From: Agrypnia vestita
Taxonomy: Eukaryota; Arthropoda; Insecta; Trichoptera; Phryganeidae
Reading direction: 5' to 3'
Length of the DNA: 64,000 nucleotides
Assembly: GCA_016648135.1 (NCBI GenBank)
Contig: JADDOH010000152.1
Coordinates: 1-64,000, forward strand
The notes beneath the pieces are model-generated. The model worked only from the letters and a program-made list of their open reading frames with translations. It was not told where the DNA came from and made no database searches. Positions 45,767 to 56,829 of this stretch are shown one piece after another; the first letter of the stretch is position 1; each line of letters opens with the position of its first letter. Both the position numbers and the translations under genes were made by a program.

Positions 45767-46340
45767 AAAATATTTTTTTCTCTTAAATCACTTATTCTTT
45801 AATTCTTTAATACTGTCATCATGCCTATTTTATGTGAAAAAATAATGATAATTATGAAAATGCAACGCCTAAGCTGGGCGCTACGAAAGTATTCAAAAGT
45901 TGTAGGAAAAGTAATGTTTCGCAAAAAACCTACACGAAAAATTCAATAACTCTCTTACACATGTTTTTTTTTAAATTCATGTACCTGAGTGGAGTGAGAC
46001 AGAGCATTTTTCGCTGCACATACTTGATATACGATACTGTTGAAAATACAAACATGTTCTCAGGTTTACCTTCTGTGTGTATACCCTTTCTGTCTGACGT
46101 TTCGCATCTACTTGCAAGATGTTATGATGCGGATCCTGCAAAGATTTCCAAAACGCTATCATAAATGCAGGGCAAAGTATCCCGGAGAACTCCTGCAAAT
46201 AATTTCGATAAAACAATGGTAAATTCTACCGATATTACGGGTAATGGAATAAACTAGTAATGGGATCCATTATTAGCAAGAAACTCATTGATTTCTATAG
46301 TTTATAATTCAAAATTCAACGAAAACAGAATAAAAATTCT

Positions 46341-46525
46341 TAAAAATATTGATTCTATTATTTGTATAAATCTACTTATTATTATTTGATTAATTACACC
46401 TACACCTATTTTTGCAAATCATTTATTAGAAAATGATCACGACTTTGATAAAAATTTAGGACTTTCTATTTTGCACATAAATAATTTTGGTCTGAATTTA
46501 ATAATTTAGAATCATTAAAAATTAA
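46341..46525 (-). repeat. interspersed repeat R, copy 2 (rearranged)
   Basis: 46341-46440 matches repeat R in the same orientation as 9983-10290 (TATTTGTATAAATCTACTTA, TTAATTACACCTAC), while 46466-46525 matches its far end in the opposite orientation (ATAAATAATTTTGGTCTGAA). So this copy has suffered an internal inversion. Confidence 0.5.
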
Positions 46526-46534
46526 TAATGCATG

Positions 46535-46755
46535 TAATCTTCTTCTTCTTCATCAGCTTTCGTCTTTCGACTACTGGATGTAGACCTCTTCCTTATTATT
46601 CCATTCTTCCCTGTTGTTTGCTAATTGTAGCCATTCTTTCCCCCCACAGCGACTATATCATCAGCCCATCTCTTTTGAGGTCTTCCGATGCCTCTTTTAT
46701 TCTCCCAAGGTCTCCACTTCAGAACGTTGGGAGGCCATCTTGTGTAATAGTAAAC
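46535..46755 (-). pseudogene. RTE LINE 3' relic
   Basis: Minus frames read WPPNVLKWRPWENKRGIGRP, QKRWADDIVAV and, after a frameshift in a G run, GKEWLQLANNREEWNNKEEV and YIQ*SKDES before a (GAA)n tail. This is the C-terminus and tail of the same RTE family as 3440-5399. Everything upstream is lost. Confidence 0.75.
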
Positions 46756-47040
46756 AAAATATTATTATTAATAATAATAATAATAATAATTGGATAATTT
46801 GTATAGCGCCGTTTTCGCGAAATACTCACCTCAAGGGCGCTTTACACAGAGAAATTATTATCTTACAAGACAACTTACTGCTAGAAAAGAAAAAACTTAT
46901 TTACTATTACTTATTCACTAGGTGGCATACAAGAAGTGGAATTAAAATTGAGTACTATAATAGTTTGTGAGTCCCTGAAAGAATTATGTGTTTTCGCGGA
47001 GTGCACAATATGAGTGGAAAACATTAGCTAGCGTTGTTGT

Positions 47041-47105
47041 GGTTAGGTTAGGTTAGGTTAGGTTAGGTTAGGTTAGGTTAGGTTAGGTTAGGTTAGGTTA
47101 GGTTA
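47041..47105 (+). repeat. interstitial telomeric repeat, (TTAGG)13
   Basis: Thirteen perfect GGTTA units without a substitution. TTAGG is the canonical telomere repeat of most insects. The tract is internal here; its right end runs directly into a copy of repeat R. The G-rich strand points right. Confidence 0.95.
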
Positions 47106-47385
47106 AATTTAACTACTAGCCAAATTATAAAAAAAAATTCCAATAATTGAGAGTAATCAAGAACTTCAGCAATAATGTTTAAAAATATATTTTCAAATAA
47201 TTTAGAAAAACAAAAAACAAAAGACATTATTCATTTTGATATTTTGACATATATATACAACACCCTGACGATGGAAATGTACTCGTATTTCCGAAACATG
47301 TAGGTGTAATTAATCAAATAATATTAGTAGATTTATATAAATAATACAATCAATATTTTTAAAAATGTCAATCTACAATGTTGCT
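47106..47385 (+). repeat. interspersed repeat R, copy 3
   Basis: Best-preserved copy of the family; reverse complement of 9983-10290. It runs from AAATTTAACTACTAGCC at the telomeric tract to AATACAATCAATATTTTT. It contains the hammerhead motif at 47260-47307. Confidence 0.75.
47260..47307 (+). ncRNA. candidate hammerhead ribozyme
   Basis: Stem I ACACC (47260-47264) pairs with GGTGT (47303-47307). Core box CTGACGA is 47265-47271. Stem II GGAAAT (47273-47278) pairs with ATTTCC (47287-47292) around an 8-base loop. Core box GAAA (47293-47296) is followed by C297, AT, and GTA, giving a two-pair stem III (A-T, C-G) and a GTA cleavage triplet before stem I. All conserved core bases are present. One departure: T47272 is unpaired at the base of stem II. 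Known hammerheads in Penelope-like elements have this short stem III and may act as dimers. Self-cleavage is not shown. Confidence 0.6.
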
Positions 47386-48892
47386 GAATCAATTGAAAAA
47401 AAGAATAAAAATTCATTATTTTTAATAATTATTCTAATTTTAGTAAGAATCTTAATGTTTTCAATTTTTTTGTATTTATTTTTTCATTGTGTAATCACCA
47501 ATCGAAATACGTCAATCTAACAAATTATGAAGTCTTTTATAAAAAAACTGTCGAACGAACGACATTCTTATGAAAGGTAATCTACAAAGGTAAGTTACTT
47601 TCAGTCTCAGTGATGTAATTTTCTTGAAAATTAAAAATGATTTTCAAACGGAATGGAGATAATAGGCTTCACAACTTTGGCTAGCACTCGTTTTAGCATT
47701 CTGAAAGTAATAAAATCCCTAACTTGGGTAATACAAGTCACTTAAGTGGTACTAAAGCACTTAAGGAAAAACTTTGTGATTTATTATTTTTTATTTACTG
47801 AATGAAGCTTTCATTGGAGTCGGATATTTTAAAAGTCCGACCAATGCACAAAATCAGTTGTTTAATATGTTTTAGACTGCCCTTGTCAAATTAAACACTT
47901 TTTATAGAACGATGCAGTTATTGTCTTGATTCCATTATCATCATATTTAATTTTTTAAAAATTGTTTTTAATTGTGTGATAAGAAAACATTTTTTATGAG
48001 GCCATATCTTAAACATAAAAAACATTAAATAACACAAATTCTTCAATTTTTCTTATTAAGTGTCAAATTGCGTACCTATTGTATTGTTAATACATTTAAT
48101 TAACAAAACATTTCATTTATTTATATAAGTGCAGAACTAGAGTAGTGGATATAACTAAGTCACGATTAATTTACATTAAAACGTCCAAAATACTAAATAA
48201 TCTTGGTACGCATAGTAAAATTACGAATATACTAGAAAATCCTGCAGCGTGTTCGGATATTCTAGAAGATGTCGGCGACGAATTAATCATTAGAAGTTAA
48301 CGAATTTTCAAGCCGTCAACATCTTAATAACGGCTTAATAGCTTTTGTGTATAATGTAACACTAATCCTCTAATAATAATACATCATTCGGTACACGTCC
48401 CATATCATCAATACTATTACAGATAGTTACATTTATAATCAAGCTACATAACTGATAATATAACAATTGATAATAAATAATTGATAATTAATATTGTTAT
48501 GAATAATTGTATGTATTATATTGAATAATTTTGTATATTGTAGTAATGACAATCAGGCACACATTTTTTTTTTGTAAATCTGCTTAAGGATAAAAGGCTT
48601 ACGATAGAGTGATAAGAGGGTAACATGGAATATATAATCAGATTTACTAAATCGTACTAGTCCGGTAAATTTAGAATTTTTCTGCAAACCAAATTCAAGA
48701 AAACTGATTGGATTCCTTAATTTGTTTTTAGTAAATATCTCGCATTCTTTTGGTAAGACGATTGAAATATTTTTATGTAAATTGAGTTTTACGGATACAA
48801 CAGCCGTAGCTAAATAGCAGGTTACATTATCGACAACCTTACTACCTAACAACTAGCATTATTAAATATAATATATAACACAATTGTTGGTG
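47386..48892. other. AT-rich non-coding DNA
   Basis: The only frame of note is 99 codons on the minus strand (48553-48852, beginning MLGSKVVDNVTCYLATAVVS); I do not recognise it and there is no supporting context. Confidence 0.4.
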
Positions 48893-49062
48893 TAGTAGTC
48901 ATGGCGCTCGCCTATTGATCTGGTACGTCGATGGTTTGAGGCCCTTCTAGGACGCCAGCAAGTTGATCATATCTTCAGGGCACAAACGTTTAGCTGAATT
49001 TTAAAATAGTAAGAATATCGTTGCTACAGGTATTCCGTGTCCGCATCTGTTTTTTTTTTAAA
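48893..49062 (+). mobile_element. tRNA-derived SINE, copy 4
   Basis: TTGTTGGTGTAGTAGTCATG, CGCTCGCCTATTGATCTGG, a weakened B box (GGTTTGAGGCC), GCCAGCAAGTTGATCATATC, then the family body GGGCACAAACGTTTAGCTGA and AGGTATTCCGTGTCCGCATC. Confidence 0.7.
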
Positions 49063-49939
49063 TGCTTACGTTTAAACTTAATCTTAAAGGAAATTAAAAA
49101 TAATAAATTACAATTAATGATCTTAGGGTATCAAAAGATAAACAAACTAGGTAAATTTATCCGAAATTTTAAAATATAAATTATACTGTTCGTATTACGA
49201 ATATATATTACTCAAGATTTATGAAAGGAAAGGGAGAATAAATTTGATATTCATATATTTCAAAGTTAAGGCTCCGAATACACGTGCTCATACATCGAGT
49301 TCTCAGTGTCGCCCTCGGCTCTTCTGTACTGTAAGTCACGTACCGTGATACATTTTTTTATGTCGAAGACACAACATGGTTGAGAAAACATACATTTGTT
49401 AATATAAACGGTGTTAAATCTTGTCACCTGAGAAAATTTTCATTATGTAAGCAGCAGCGAATATTTTTTATATTAAGAGGCCCCAGGAAACGATTTTCGT
49501 ATTTGCTCTCGATTTACTAAATTTAACGTAAACTTATTAAATCATTTTGAAAAACCCATAGCTAAACAAGCTTTTAATCAATTTTATTATGATAGATCCA
49601 TTTACTCTTGAAGTATTTCCTTAAAAAAATATGTACGAATATATTGTTATAACATCAAAAAAATTATATCCCCGAAACACTATTTTAGTTTTCATGCAAC
49701 TTTACTACACTAATCTCATATATTTTCAAATAAAGACCATATATTTTATTTAAAAATTGATCGTATAATGAACTAAAAATGAAAAATTAACACAGACAAA
49801 AAATTAATACATGGGAGTTGAGAAACTAATTAAGAACTATTGTGATAACAAATTTAAAGGTAACTATTTCCAAAAAAGATTTGATATTTATAACATTTTA
49901 TTTGCATATTATACATATTTAAATTTCTTATTTACCTAA
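49063..49939. other. AT-rich non-coding DNA
   Basis: No recognisable feature. Confidence 0.5.
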
Positions 49940-50122
49940 CTATAATCCTATGTTATTTATATCGAATATTTCTAAATCCTTCTTAATATCAAAAGAATGG
50001 TTTGTTTTCAAAAGATGAATAGAAAATTGAAAATAGTTATTGCTATTTAAACATCTTAAGTGCTCCTTGATACAATTATAAAAATTTCTACAAGTTTTGG
50101 CAAAAAAAATTATTGCAATCAT
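49940..50122 (-). pseudogene. GIY-YIG domain relic (Penelope-like)
   Basis: KTCRNFYNCIKEHLRCL, then NNYFQFSIHLLKTNHSF and LEIFDINNIG match the middle of GIY-YIG domains of retroelement type (G-T-R-F--R-KEH, S-HLL---H-F, -LE). The initial YIG is degraded and no reverse transcriptase is attached. It is a different lineage from 29515-30365. Confidence 0.55.
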
Positions 50123-50477
50123 TACAAATTAATTTATTTTTATAATATATTTATATTTTCTGCAAAAACAGTAATAAGCCGCCGTTAAATAATTCATAAC
50201 AATATTTTTTTTATATTTATTCATTTTTAATTGAATATTATAAATGTTAAGTATTTTCCGAGATCAGTTACTTTTAATTAAATAAACACCAAGGATTAAA
50301 AAAAGTTAATTATACAATTGATCAAATATCGATAATATTATGTTAATGTGTTACTCCTTTTAAGTAATAATAATTAATCATACTGTGTTGTAAGGTCGAG
50401 AGTTGGATCTTTACCCCAAGAGAAACAGGAGATCGTACGCTAGTAAAAAGTTAGATGAATATATTATTATTCTTAAT
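50123..50477. other. AT-rich non-coding DNA
   Basis: No recognisable feature. Confidence 0.45.
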
Positions 50478-50645
50478 ATGGTCGATCATGGGTGGAATCG
50501 TGAACGTTACTTTGTGTAAAGTGATCGCTTAAGCTAGCCAAGAACAGGTTGTAAGCCATGTAGATGCCCAAAAAAGACTTCCGTACATACTTTCCCATAT
50601 AAATAGATTCGTCTCCGTGAAAGAGCTAAAATTTATCATAATAAG
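50478..50645 (+). mobile_element. MITE family X, copy 3 (partial)
   Basis: ATCATGGGTGGAATCGTGAA, CGTTACTTTGTGTAAAGTGA, TCGCTTAAGCTAGCC, then TAGATTCGTCTCCGTGAAAG. One change (A to G) breaks the 12-base palindrome of the core. Confidence 0.65.
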
Positions 50646-51450
50646 TTAGAAGAGTATTTTTATATGACGTACTTCCATGCATGTCCGTTTTTAATTTGTT
50701 TATATGTATTAATATCTTAGATCGCCCCCCCCCCCGCCCGTTATTTTAATACTAGAAGGGTTGACCCAAACCTCAACAACGCGCTTCCATTGTATACTTG
50801 CTAACCAATCAAGACTCAATCTGTCTTCATACTGTCTTTGTAATCGTTTATCCTAACAAAAGACAACAAATAAACACAGAAACAAGTGGATAAAAAAATT
50901 AATTGAAATAACGGTGGTTCTGAAATCGGTTGGTGTTACCGAAATTTTAGTGGTTTTAATCGGAATCATAAATTAAGATTGTTTTTAACATGCATTGTTG
51001 ATTTCCAAATAAGTTTTTATTTACGTTATAGAAAAGAAACGTTTAAGAAAAAAAAAAAATCTTATTTTTCAAATTTTTAGATACTTAAGACATAGGACTA
51101 GTTTGTTACTGAAATATGGGACCCAAACGACAAAATTAAAATCTAAAGTTATTTATTGTTTATTTATTTACTTTAATTATTTAGTTCCACACATAATGTT
51201 GTGTGGGCTAATATATGATTTAACTTGGAAATATTGCATTCCATTTAATCATTTAAAAAATTTTAAAATAAAATTTTTGCACTTCAGTTTAAACCTCCTT
51301 ATATTCTCCATTGTTGTTGAATAAAAAATCATTTATCTTATAAAAAGATCTTGTGTTAATATGACATTATTTTAAATTGACAAGAAAGAAAAATTGCTTA
51401 TTATATTAGTAAATAAAAAGTAAATCAGTAGAAGACTAAACACACTACCG
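50646..51450. other. AT-rich non-coding DNA
   Basis: A C run (50727-50738) and AT-rich sequence; no recognisable gene. Confidence 0.45.
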
Positions 51451-51723
51451 TTGTGTGCACCTATACGAGTCACCCAAGAAACCCCAATACTCTCATGTGT
51501 AGGTACTTGTACATGTAACTTGGTAACGGTACCAAAAATTACTTACCTCGGATATCTGATAACAGATGAGAATAACATCATAAAGGAGATTTACAGGAAC
51601 TTAGTGAGCGCGATTCGATGTTATTTCCACCTCCAAAATCAAACAAAATCCAGGCTGCTGTCCAGGAATACTAAAATATCAATATACAAAACGGTTTTTA
51701 AACCTTTCCAAAGATACACCTGA
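51451..51723 (+). pseudogene. LINE RT C-terminal relic
   Basis: ITYLGYLITDENNIIKEIYR, then SAIRCYFHLQNQTKSRLLSR and NTKISIYKTVFKPFQRYT resembles the connection region after the palm in RTE-like LINEs (YLGS-IT-D----EI--RI----RCY--L-K-L-S--LSR-TK--IYKT-I-PV). It ends abruptly at a mariner relic. Confidence 0.55.
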
Positions 51724-51734
51724 ATTTTTTATAT

Positions 51735-52432
51735 CTAGATAATGGACATTGGCGCTGACGCTACGAAAATGATCTCGCACTTCCTCGTCTGACTTGAATT
51801 TCTGTCCCCCAAGGTGTTTTTTGAGAGCGGGAAACAAGCGGTAGTCGCTGAGGGCAACGTCCGGGCTGTAAGGAGGGTGGTCGATGATACAGCCGAATTC
51901 ATTATGTTGGGTGGCCGTTCATCGGTGAGCTACTTAGGGAACCACCTGGAGGACACTTTGTGGTAACCGAGGATCTCCGACACAATATTCTGCACGGAAA
52001 AGCAGCCATACTCTTCATTAAGACCTTCCCTTATCTCATAAAGGGTTATTCTCCGGTTATTGCGCACTATCTTGTCGTCCCAACCGCTGCTTATCGTGGA
52101 CGTTTTCCCGGTCCTCAGAAAACTTCCGGCACCACTTGCGCAGGTTTTTTATGTCAATACACTTCCACTAACTGGCGATGAATGTCTATCGGAGAAACCT
52201 TTTTTGCATTCAAAAATCGAATGACTGAGCGCAGTTTGCACCTGGCGGGCGAGCTAAGCGGGAGCTCTATCCTAAACGACTGCTACGCAGCGACTGAGCG
52301 TCCCAAGGTCTCGCGAATGGTTCTACACTGTAGTGGGGGAACGAAGGAATGCAGCTCTGTTGTCAAATTTCACCTAGCAACTCGCGTTCAGAAATGACAT
52401 CGTTGGAGACTTTACTTTTCAATACGCCCTCG
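51735..52432 (-). pseudogene. mariner relic, family M2
   Basis: On the minus strand, beside the TIR (CGAGGGCGTATTGAAAAGTA, ending at 52432 next to TA), broken frames read RSVIRFLNAKKVSPIDIHRQ, LVEVY, IKNLRKWCRKFSEDRENVHD, NRRITLYEIREGLNEEYG, EILGYHKVSSRWFPK, and then, after an internal deletion, IIDHPPYSPDVALSDYRLF, LKKHLGGQKFKSDEEVRDHF. This is a mariner transposase with both helix-turn-helices and the third catalytic Asp region, but without the first two Asp and with several stops. The far TIR is missing. Confidence 0.75.
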
Positions 52433-54246
52433 TATTTTAGTGTTGAGTCAATTTGGACCTAAGATTCCATATTCACCTGTAAAAATTTCAATTAATTAAA
52501 TGGTCAATCTGCAATGAGTAACCAGAAAGCATTAGGCTTCCATTAGTATTTATTTATTTATTTATTAGAAGTATCTAACATTTCATAGATTATACATTAA
52601 CTTCTCTGATACTTCAGTTACTATATCACTTTTCTTTGTATAACAATAATATAAAACAAAGTAGTAAATAAAAAAGATTATAACTTTATAAAATTAATAG
52701 TAAAGTTTAGCTCGACATTTAATTCAATAAAACGTCAGCACAAACTCGAGTGTAATGAAATAAATTTCTCAGAAAAGTATTTGCGTATCATGAAACTGTT
52801 TGGCATTGTTTACGCTGGAATAATTCCACCCCTCCGACCTAATCCCTTTCGCAGCACACACACGAAAACAGTTACAACATTGTTATTTTCAATTTAGGAC
52901 ATTGTTTAATACAAAAATGTGCCGCAAACTCCGAACAAACACGTAGAGTTTATACGCCACGCTCTTTCGAATTCGGCCAACTATTTTTCGCCGTCTTGTT
53001 CCTGCGAAAAGATAGCGAAAGAATGGACCGCTTCCCGGGAAGGAAAAAGAATGGATGCAGAACAAAGCAGATTTCATTTTGCTGCCTCTGAATATTACAT
53101 TCTCATCAACGACAAAAATTGAGGATGATTTACAGACGTTTATTTCCCGTGAGCATTTGTTGAAACATATTTTCGTATTTTTGCGAACAAAAATACATCA
53201 CTGGAACAACTACCCCCGGCAAATTTATGGGGTGTAACCGGAGGGAGACATCCGCCGAGGAAATGTATTTACGGTTTGATTCAATAAATTAGTGGCATTT
53301 CTGCAAACAAATGGCCAGGATCTAAAATGTCACAGACGCTTGCTAGGAAGTTTATTAATAATTTAAGAGAACACACAGTGCCACATGATGAATCGCTCCC
53401 TCTAATGTCAGACCATTAACTGACACTTGAAATGTCTCCACTATATAGTACTAATTAGAGTTGTTTTACTTTATTTCATTATAATAAATAATGGTATAAC
53501 ATTTTTCACTATAAATGTATGATTATGGACTAGCGCTGCCAAAACAAAATACCTGGATATGAGCAGAAGACACCCCACCATCTTTCTGGTAAGAGTCTAA
53601 GTTTTTTTAATCGGTAAATCAGTTCAAATATCTGGGTTTAAGGAAAAATGATATCCAACTATAAATAAAAGGACAATAAAAGTAATTCATTTAACTTTGT
53701 TGTCAACAATTTCAAGAAACTCTATACAACTCTGTACAATGCTGATACAACCGATCCCTCTATATTGATGTGAAATTTCATCAATCGCACATCGCAAATA
53801 AATGCGTCGCGGGTGTTCGAAAAAATAATCTTATATAAGATTTAGGGCTCAATACAATGAAACCTAGAAATTTAAGAATGATATAACCCATACATCCTAG
53901 GAAAGTGTAAACAGAGACTAGTGACATGTAGTGACATGCTGTCAGAGAAGATGTGTCCCATAACTCCCCATACCCAAGGCTACTGAGAGGAAGACCACGA
54001 CAGAAATGGGCGGATATTATCATGACAGAAGTACCAGAGGGCAACATTTTTATTGCAAGAGGAAATAACATGTCACGGAAAACACTTTTTATAATTGAGC
54101 AATTACTCGTATATATTAAAAAATTTCATAAATACCACTACAATGGCGATTCATTGCCAGTTTGGTATTTCTTCCAACCAACCACAATATAGTGCAACAG
54201 TTGATGTTCCAGAATTTACAATATTATAACACTACATTATACACAA
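52433..54246. other. mostly AT-rich non-coding DNA
   Basis: The part 52800-53280 has more GC and could hold conserved non-coding sequence. 53930-54060 reads in one frame YPRLLRGRPRQKWADI, reminiscent of a LINE tail but too short to call. Confidence 0.35.
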
Positions 54247-55060
54247 TTAGGTGTACAAATATGTTTCCGCCTTTTGACAAAAGTTGGCCACCAGTAAGTT
54301 ATGGTTTAAATTTTCAAATGTAAAACATCATTATTGTAAGCTTGGACATCTGTCAATAACATAACCTTAAAATATTGAAATATATAAAAATATCAGTGAT
54401 TTTTTATCAGTATAATATATTATTTTGTGTGCGAAAATGTCGAGTTTTGAGCCGAATAAGCGTCATTTGCGGGAACTTTTCATTTACTTCATCAATTTGA
54501 ATAAATCTGCAGCTGAGGTGCATCGATTGCTTATAGAAGCATATAGTGAGGCTGCTTTAAGTGAGAGAAGTTGTCGTGAGTGGTATCAAAAATTTAAGAA
54601 CGGTGAAGTTGATATCGAAGACAAAGAACATAGCGGAAGGCCGAAAGTGAACGAAGACGAACTAAACCATTACTGGGGCTGTCTACCGGACACAATAGAT
54701 GAGATGGAGTCGAGCACTCAAGAAAAAGTGCCAGACACGACAAAATTAAACTCCTGCACGATAATGCTCATCCACGTGTTGCGGCGCCGCGCCGGTCAAA
54801 ACCTATTTGGAAACACTTGATTGGAAAGTTTTACCCCACCCGCCGTATTCACCAGACATTGCTCCTTCCGATTTCTACTTGTTTAGATCCATGGCATATG
54901 GCCTGTCTGAGCAAAACGAATATGAAGATACCAAAAATTGTGTCGATTCGTGGATAGCCTCAAAAGATGAAGCATTCTTCCTACGCGGTATCCGTATGCC
55001 GCCGAAGAGATAGGAAAAATTAGTGGCAAGCGGTGGACAATATTTCGACTAAAACATTAT
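54247..55060 (+). mobile_element. mariner relic, family M3
   Basis: A left TIR-like end, TTAGGTGTACAAATATGTTT CCGCC at 54247-54271, precedes a transposase with an internal deletion. The right TIR is not found, so the element has lost its 3' end, after TTTCGACTAAAAC at about 55052. Confidence 0.7.
54437..55013 (+). pseudogene. mariner transposase M3, deleted and frameshifted
   Basis: From ATG 54437: MSSFEPNKRHLRELFIYFIN, a helix-turn-helix (SAAEVHRLLIEAYSEAALSE), CREWYQKFKNGEVDIEDKEH and SGRPKVNEDEL. The middle is gone; remnants KLNSCTIMLIHVLRRR (from the second Asp region, LLHDNARPHV-like) then, in another frame from 54807, ETLDWKVLPHPPYSPDIAPS and DFYLFRSMAYGL with the third catalytic Asp, ending SWIASKDEAFFLRGIRMPP. 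Its N-terminus is of the mauritiana/cecropia type, unlike M1 and M2. Confidence 0.8.
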
Positions 55061-56829
55061 GTGTCGGACAAGAAAAAACCGGTGGCCCTTAATCGGGCCT
55101 TTTTTACCAATCTCCATATGTTGGCACTGATGAACATTTTATTAAAGAAAAAAGTGATTGTTTTGTATTTTGATTTTTTAGAATTAATTATTGCATTTTT
55201 TATCACATGAATTGTGAGCGCGAGCGCGCAGATGGGCAAGAATAAATAAAACCCTTTGGGTATGCCTAGCGCGCTCGACGCATTTTTTATTAAAAATAAC
55301 CGAAGTTATTTATTGTAATTTTTGTATGTATGTTTTTTAAAGTTTATTTTTGACATCACTGGGAGGTCGTTATCGGATCAATTTTGTTGTTAAAAATGTT
55401 TTTGTGTATGTTGTAAGCGATGTAAGAAGAAATCGCGGCGGCATGATTTGATTCTTGAAAAAGATTTTAATCTTCCCAAATCGTAATATTGGGCGACTGC
55501 AGTACGGTATCGCCACAGTCCGGGGGCATCGGTTTTACCCTCTAGCGACATCAGTACCGTGCCGAAGTCGCCATTTTTATACAAAAATTATAAAATGTAA
55601 AAATTAATATGATTTTGTTCGCAATCACTTGTATATGGCTTTACATAATTTTATGTAGAAAAAATATTGAATTTGTGTAGCCAGGCTCGCCAGAGAGACC
55701 AAATATTGCACATATTGTACACCGAAATTATGATCTGTAAATAAATAAATATTATTTAAGTCGTAGTTGAATTTTTATTATAGTTACTATTAATTTATAA
55801 TAAGGCGGCACTATACATAAAGTGTCGCGCCTAGTTAATTTCACCTTTTTAAATATCACGTAAAATGTTTAGTGGGTTTTTTATTAAAAATTTTTTACCC
55901 TTTCGAATTCATGTAAAATATAAAACATACGATGTTTATTACAATAAGTATTTAGCAAAAGTGTCAAAGTTATAGAACTGACGCACTTGTAGAAGTAGAA
56001 CTAGGCGGTCTAGCCGCATGTAAAGTACTCAGAGTATCGTAGACTCTAAGGAATCCAAAAAAAAAAAAATCCCAGAATTCAGTTCTGCTCCTGCGTTCAC
56101 CTCCAGATCTACTTGCGACTTTCTCTTCTTCTCTACTCGACTCCTGCTTCAGCCTTTGGACCGCTCTAAGATTCTCAGCGAATTTTTATACGATCTCGCT
56201 TTCGTCTGAGAATCTGCGATATCGGTGCCATCAGGTTGACCTGACCGTAAGGCGGTGGAATCACCCCATACTTTTGCGCGTTCCCGTCCGGAACACATTA
56301 GGTTCCGTTCTTTCACAATAGATGCCCAATTTTTGATAAAAAATGGTGGAAACTTATTTGTACACTTATATACAATACCTAACAAAGCTCTATGATGATG
56401 ATGAGTAGGAGATGGGGGTGGGGGAGTTAAAGTAGGTTTTGGGAAAGATAAAATTGCTTGAAACTGCTTTTGAAGATAATTATTATCTATTATGATGTAA
56501 TATAACTATGCATAGTTGATTCCGTAGCCTAGCCGCTGTACTTTGAATAAAAAGCTGAATAATTCATGCTGAGGCTGAAGAATAGGGATGAAAGTGAAGA
56601 ATGGTAAGCAGAACGGAGTAAGAGGCCTTGATTAGATAGAAAATTGAATTTTAATTTCTAGTACTGTGGTGAGTGAAGATTGAAAAACAACATTATAAAG
56701 TAGAGATGAAGCATGGATGTTATGGCTTTGTTATGTTTTGATGCAAATTAATGGAGAAAATCGCGGAAAGATGAGATGTGATTGAATTATTTGAAGTTAA
56801 AGATAAAAAGAATACATACATACACATAT
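55061..56829. other. non-coding DNA with inverted-repeat fragments
   Basis: Short inverted repeats are visible: GAGCGCGAGCGCGC (55216) with GCGCGCTCG (55271), and CGACTGCAGTACGGTATCGCC (55494) with a complement near 55552-55576. 56085-56400 is GC-richer with a minus-strand TATAAAAATTCGC, possibly from an unrecognised LTR. No known protein. Confidence 0.35.

Larger units (their letters stand above)
44824..45829. mobile_element. TIR element B with nested repeat A
   Basis: AATAGGCATGATGACAG at 44824-44840 returns as its reverse complement at 45813-45829. Repeat A (45143-45766) lies inside. Between the left end and repeat A are paired TGACGTCA palindromes. No coding capacity; a non-autonomous DNA element that took an insertion is the simplest reading. 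Confidence 0.6.

Noticed and set aside
46085..46140. hammerhead-like motif on the minus strand (GATGC-GAAACGTC)
   Set aside because: The GAAACGTC box and a short stem are present but the CTGANGA box is not convincingly there.
46797..46860. AGCGCC...GGCGCT hairpin resembling a conserved LINE/SINE 3' end
   Set aside because: One short copy only; the resemblance is from memory and cannot be confirmed.
48553..48852. 99-codon minus frame
   Set aside because: Longest frame in its region but unrecognised, with no flanking exon, TIR or repeat support.
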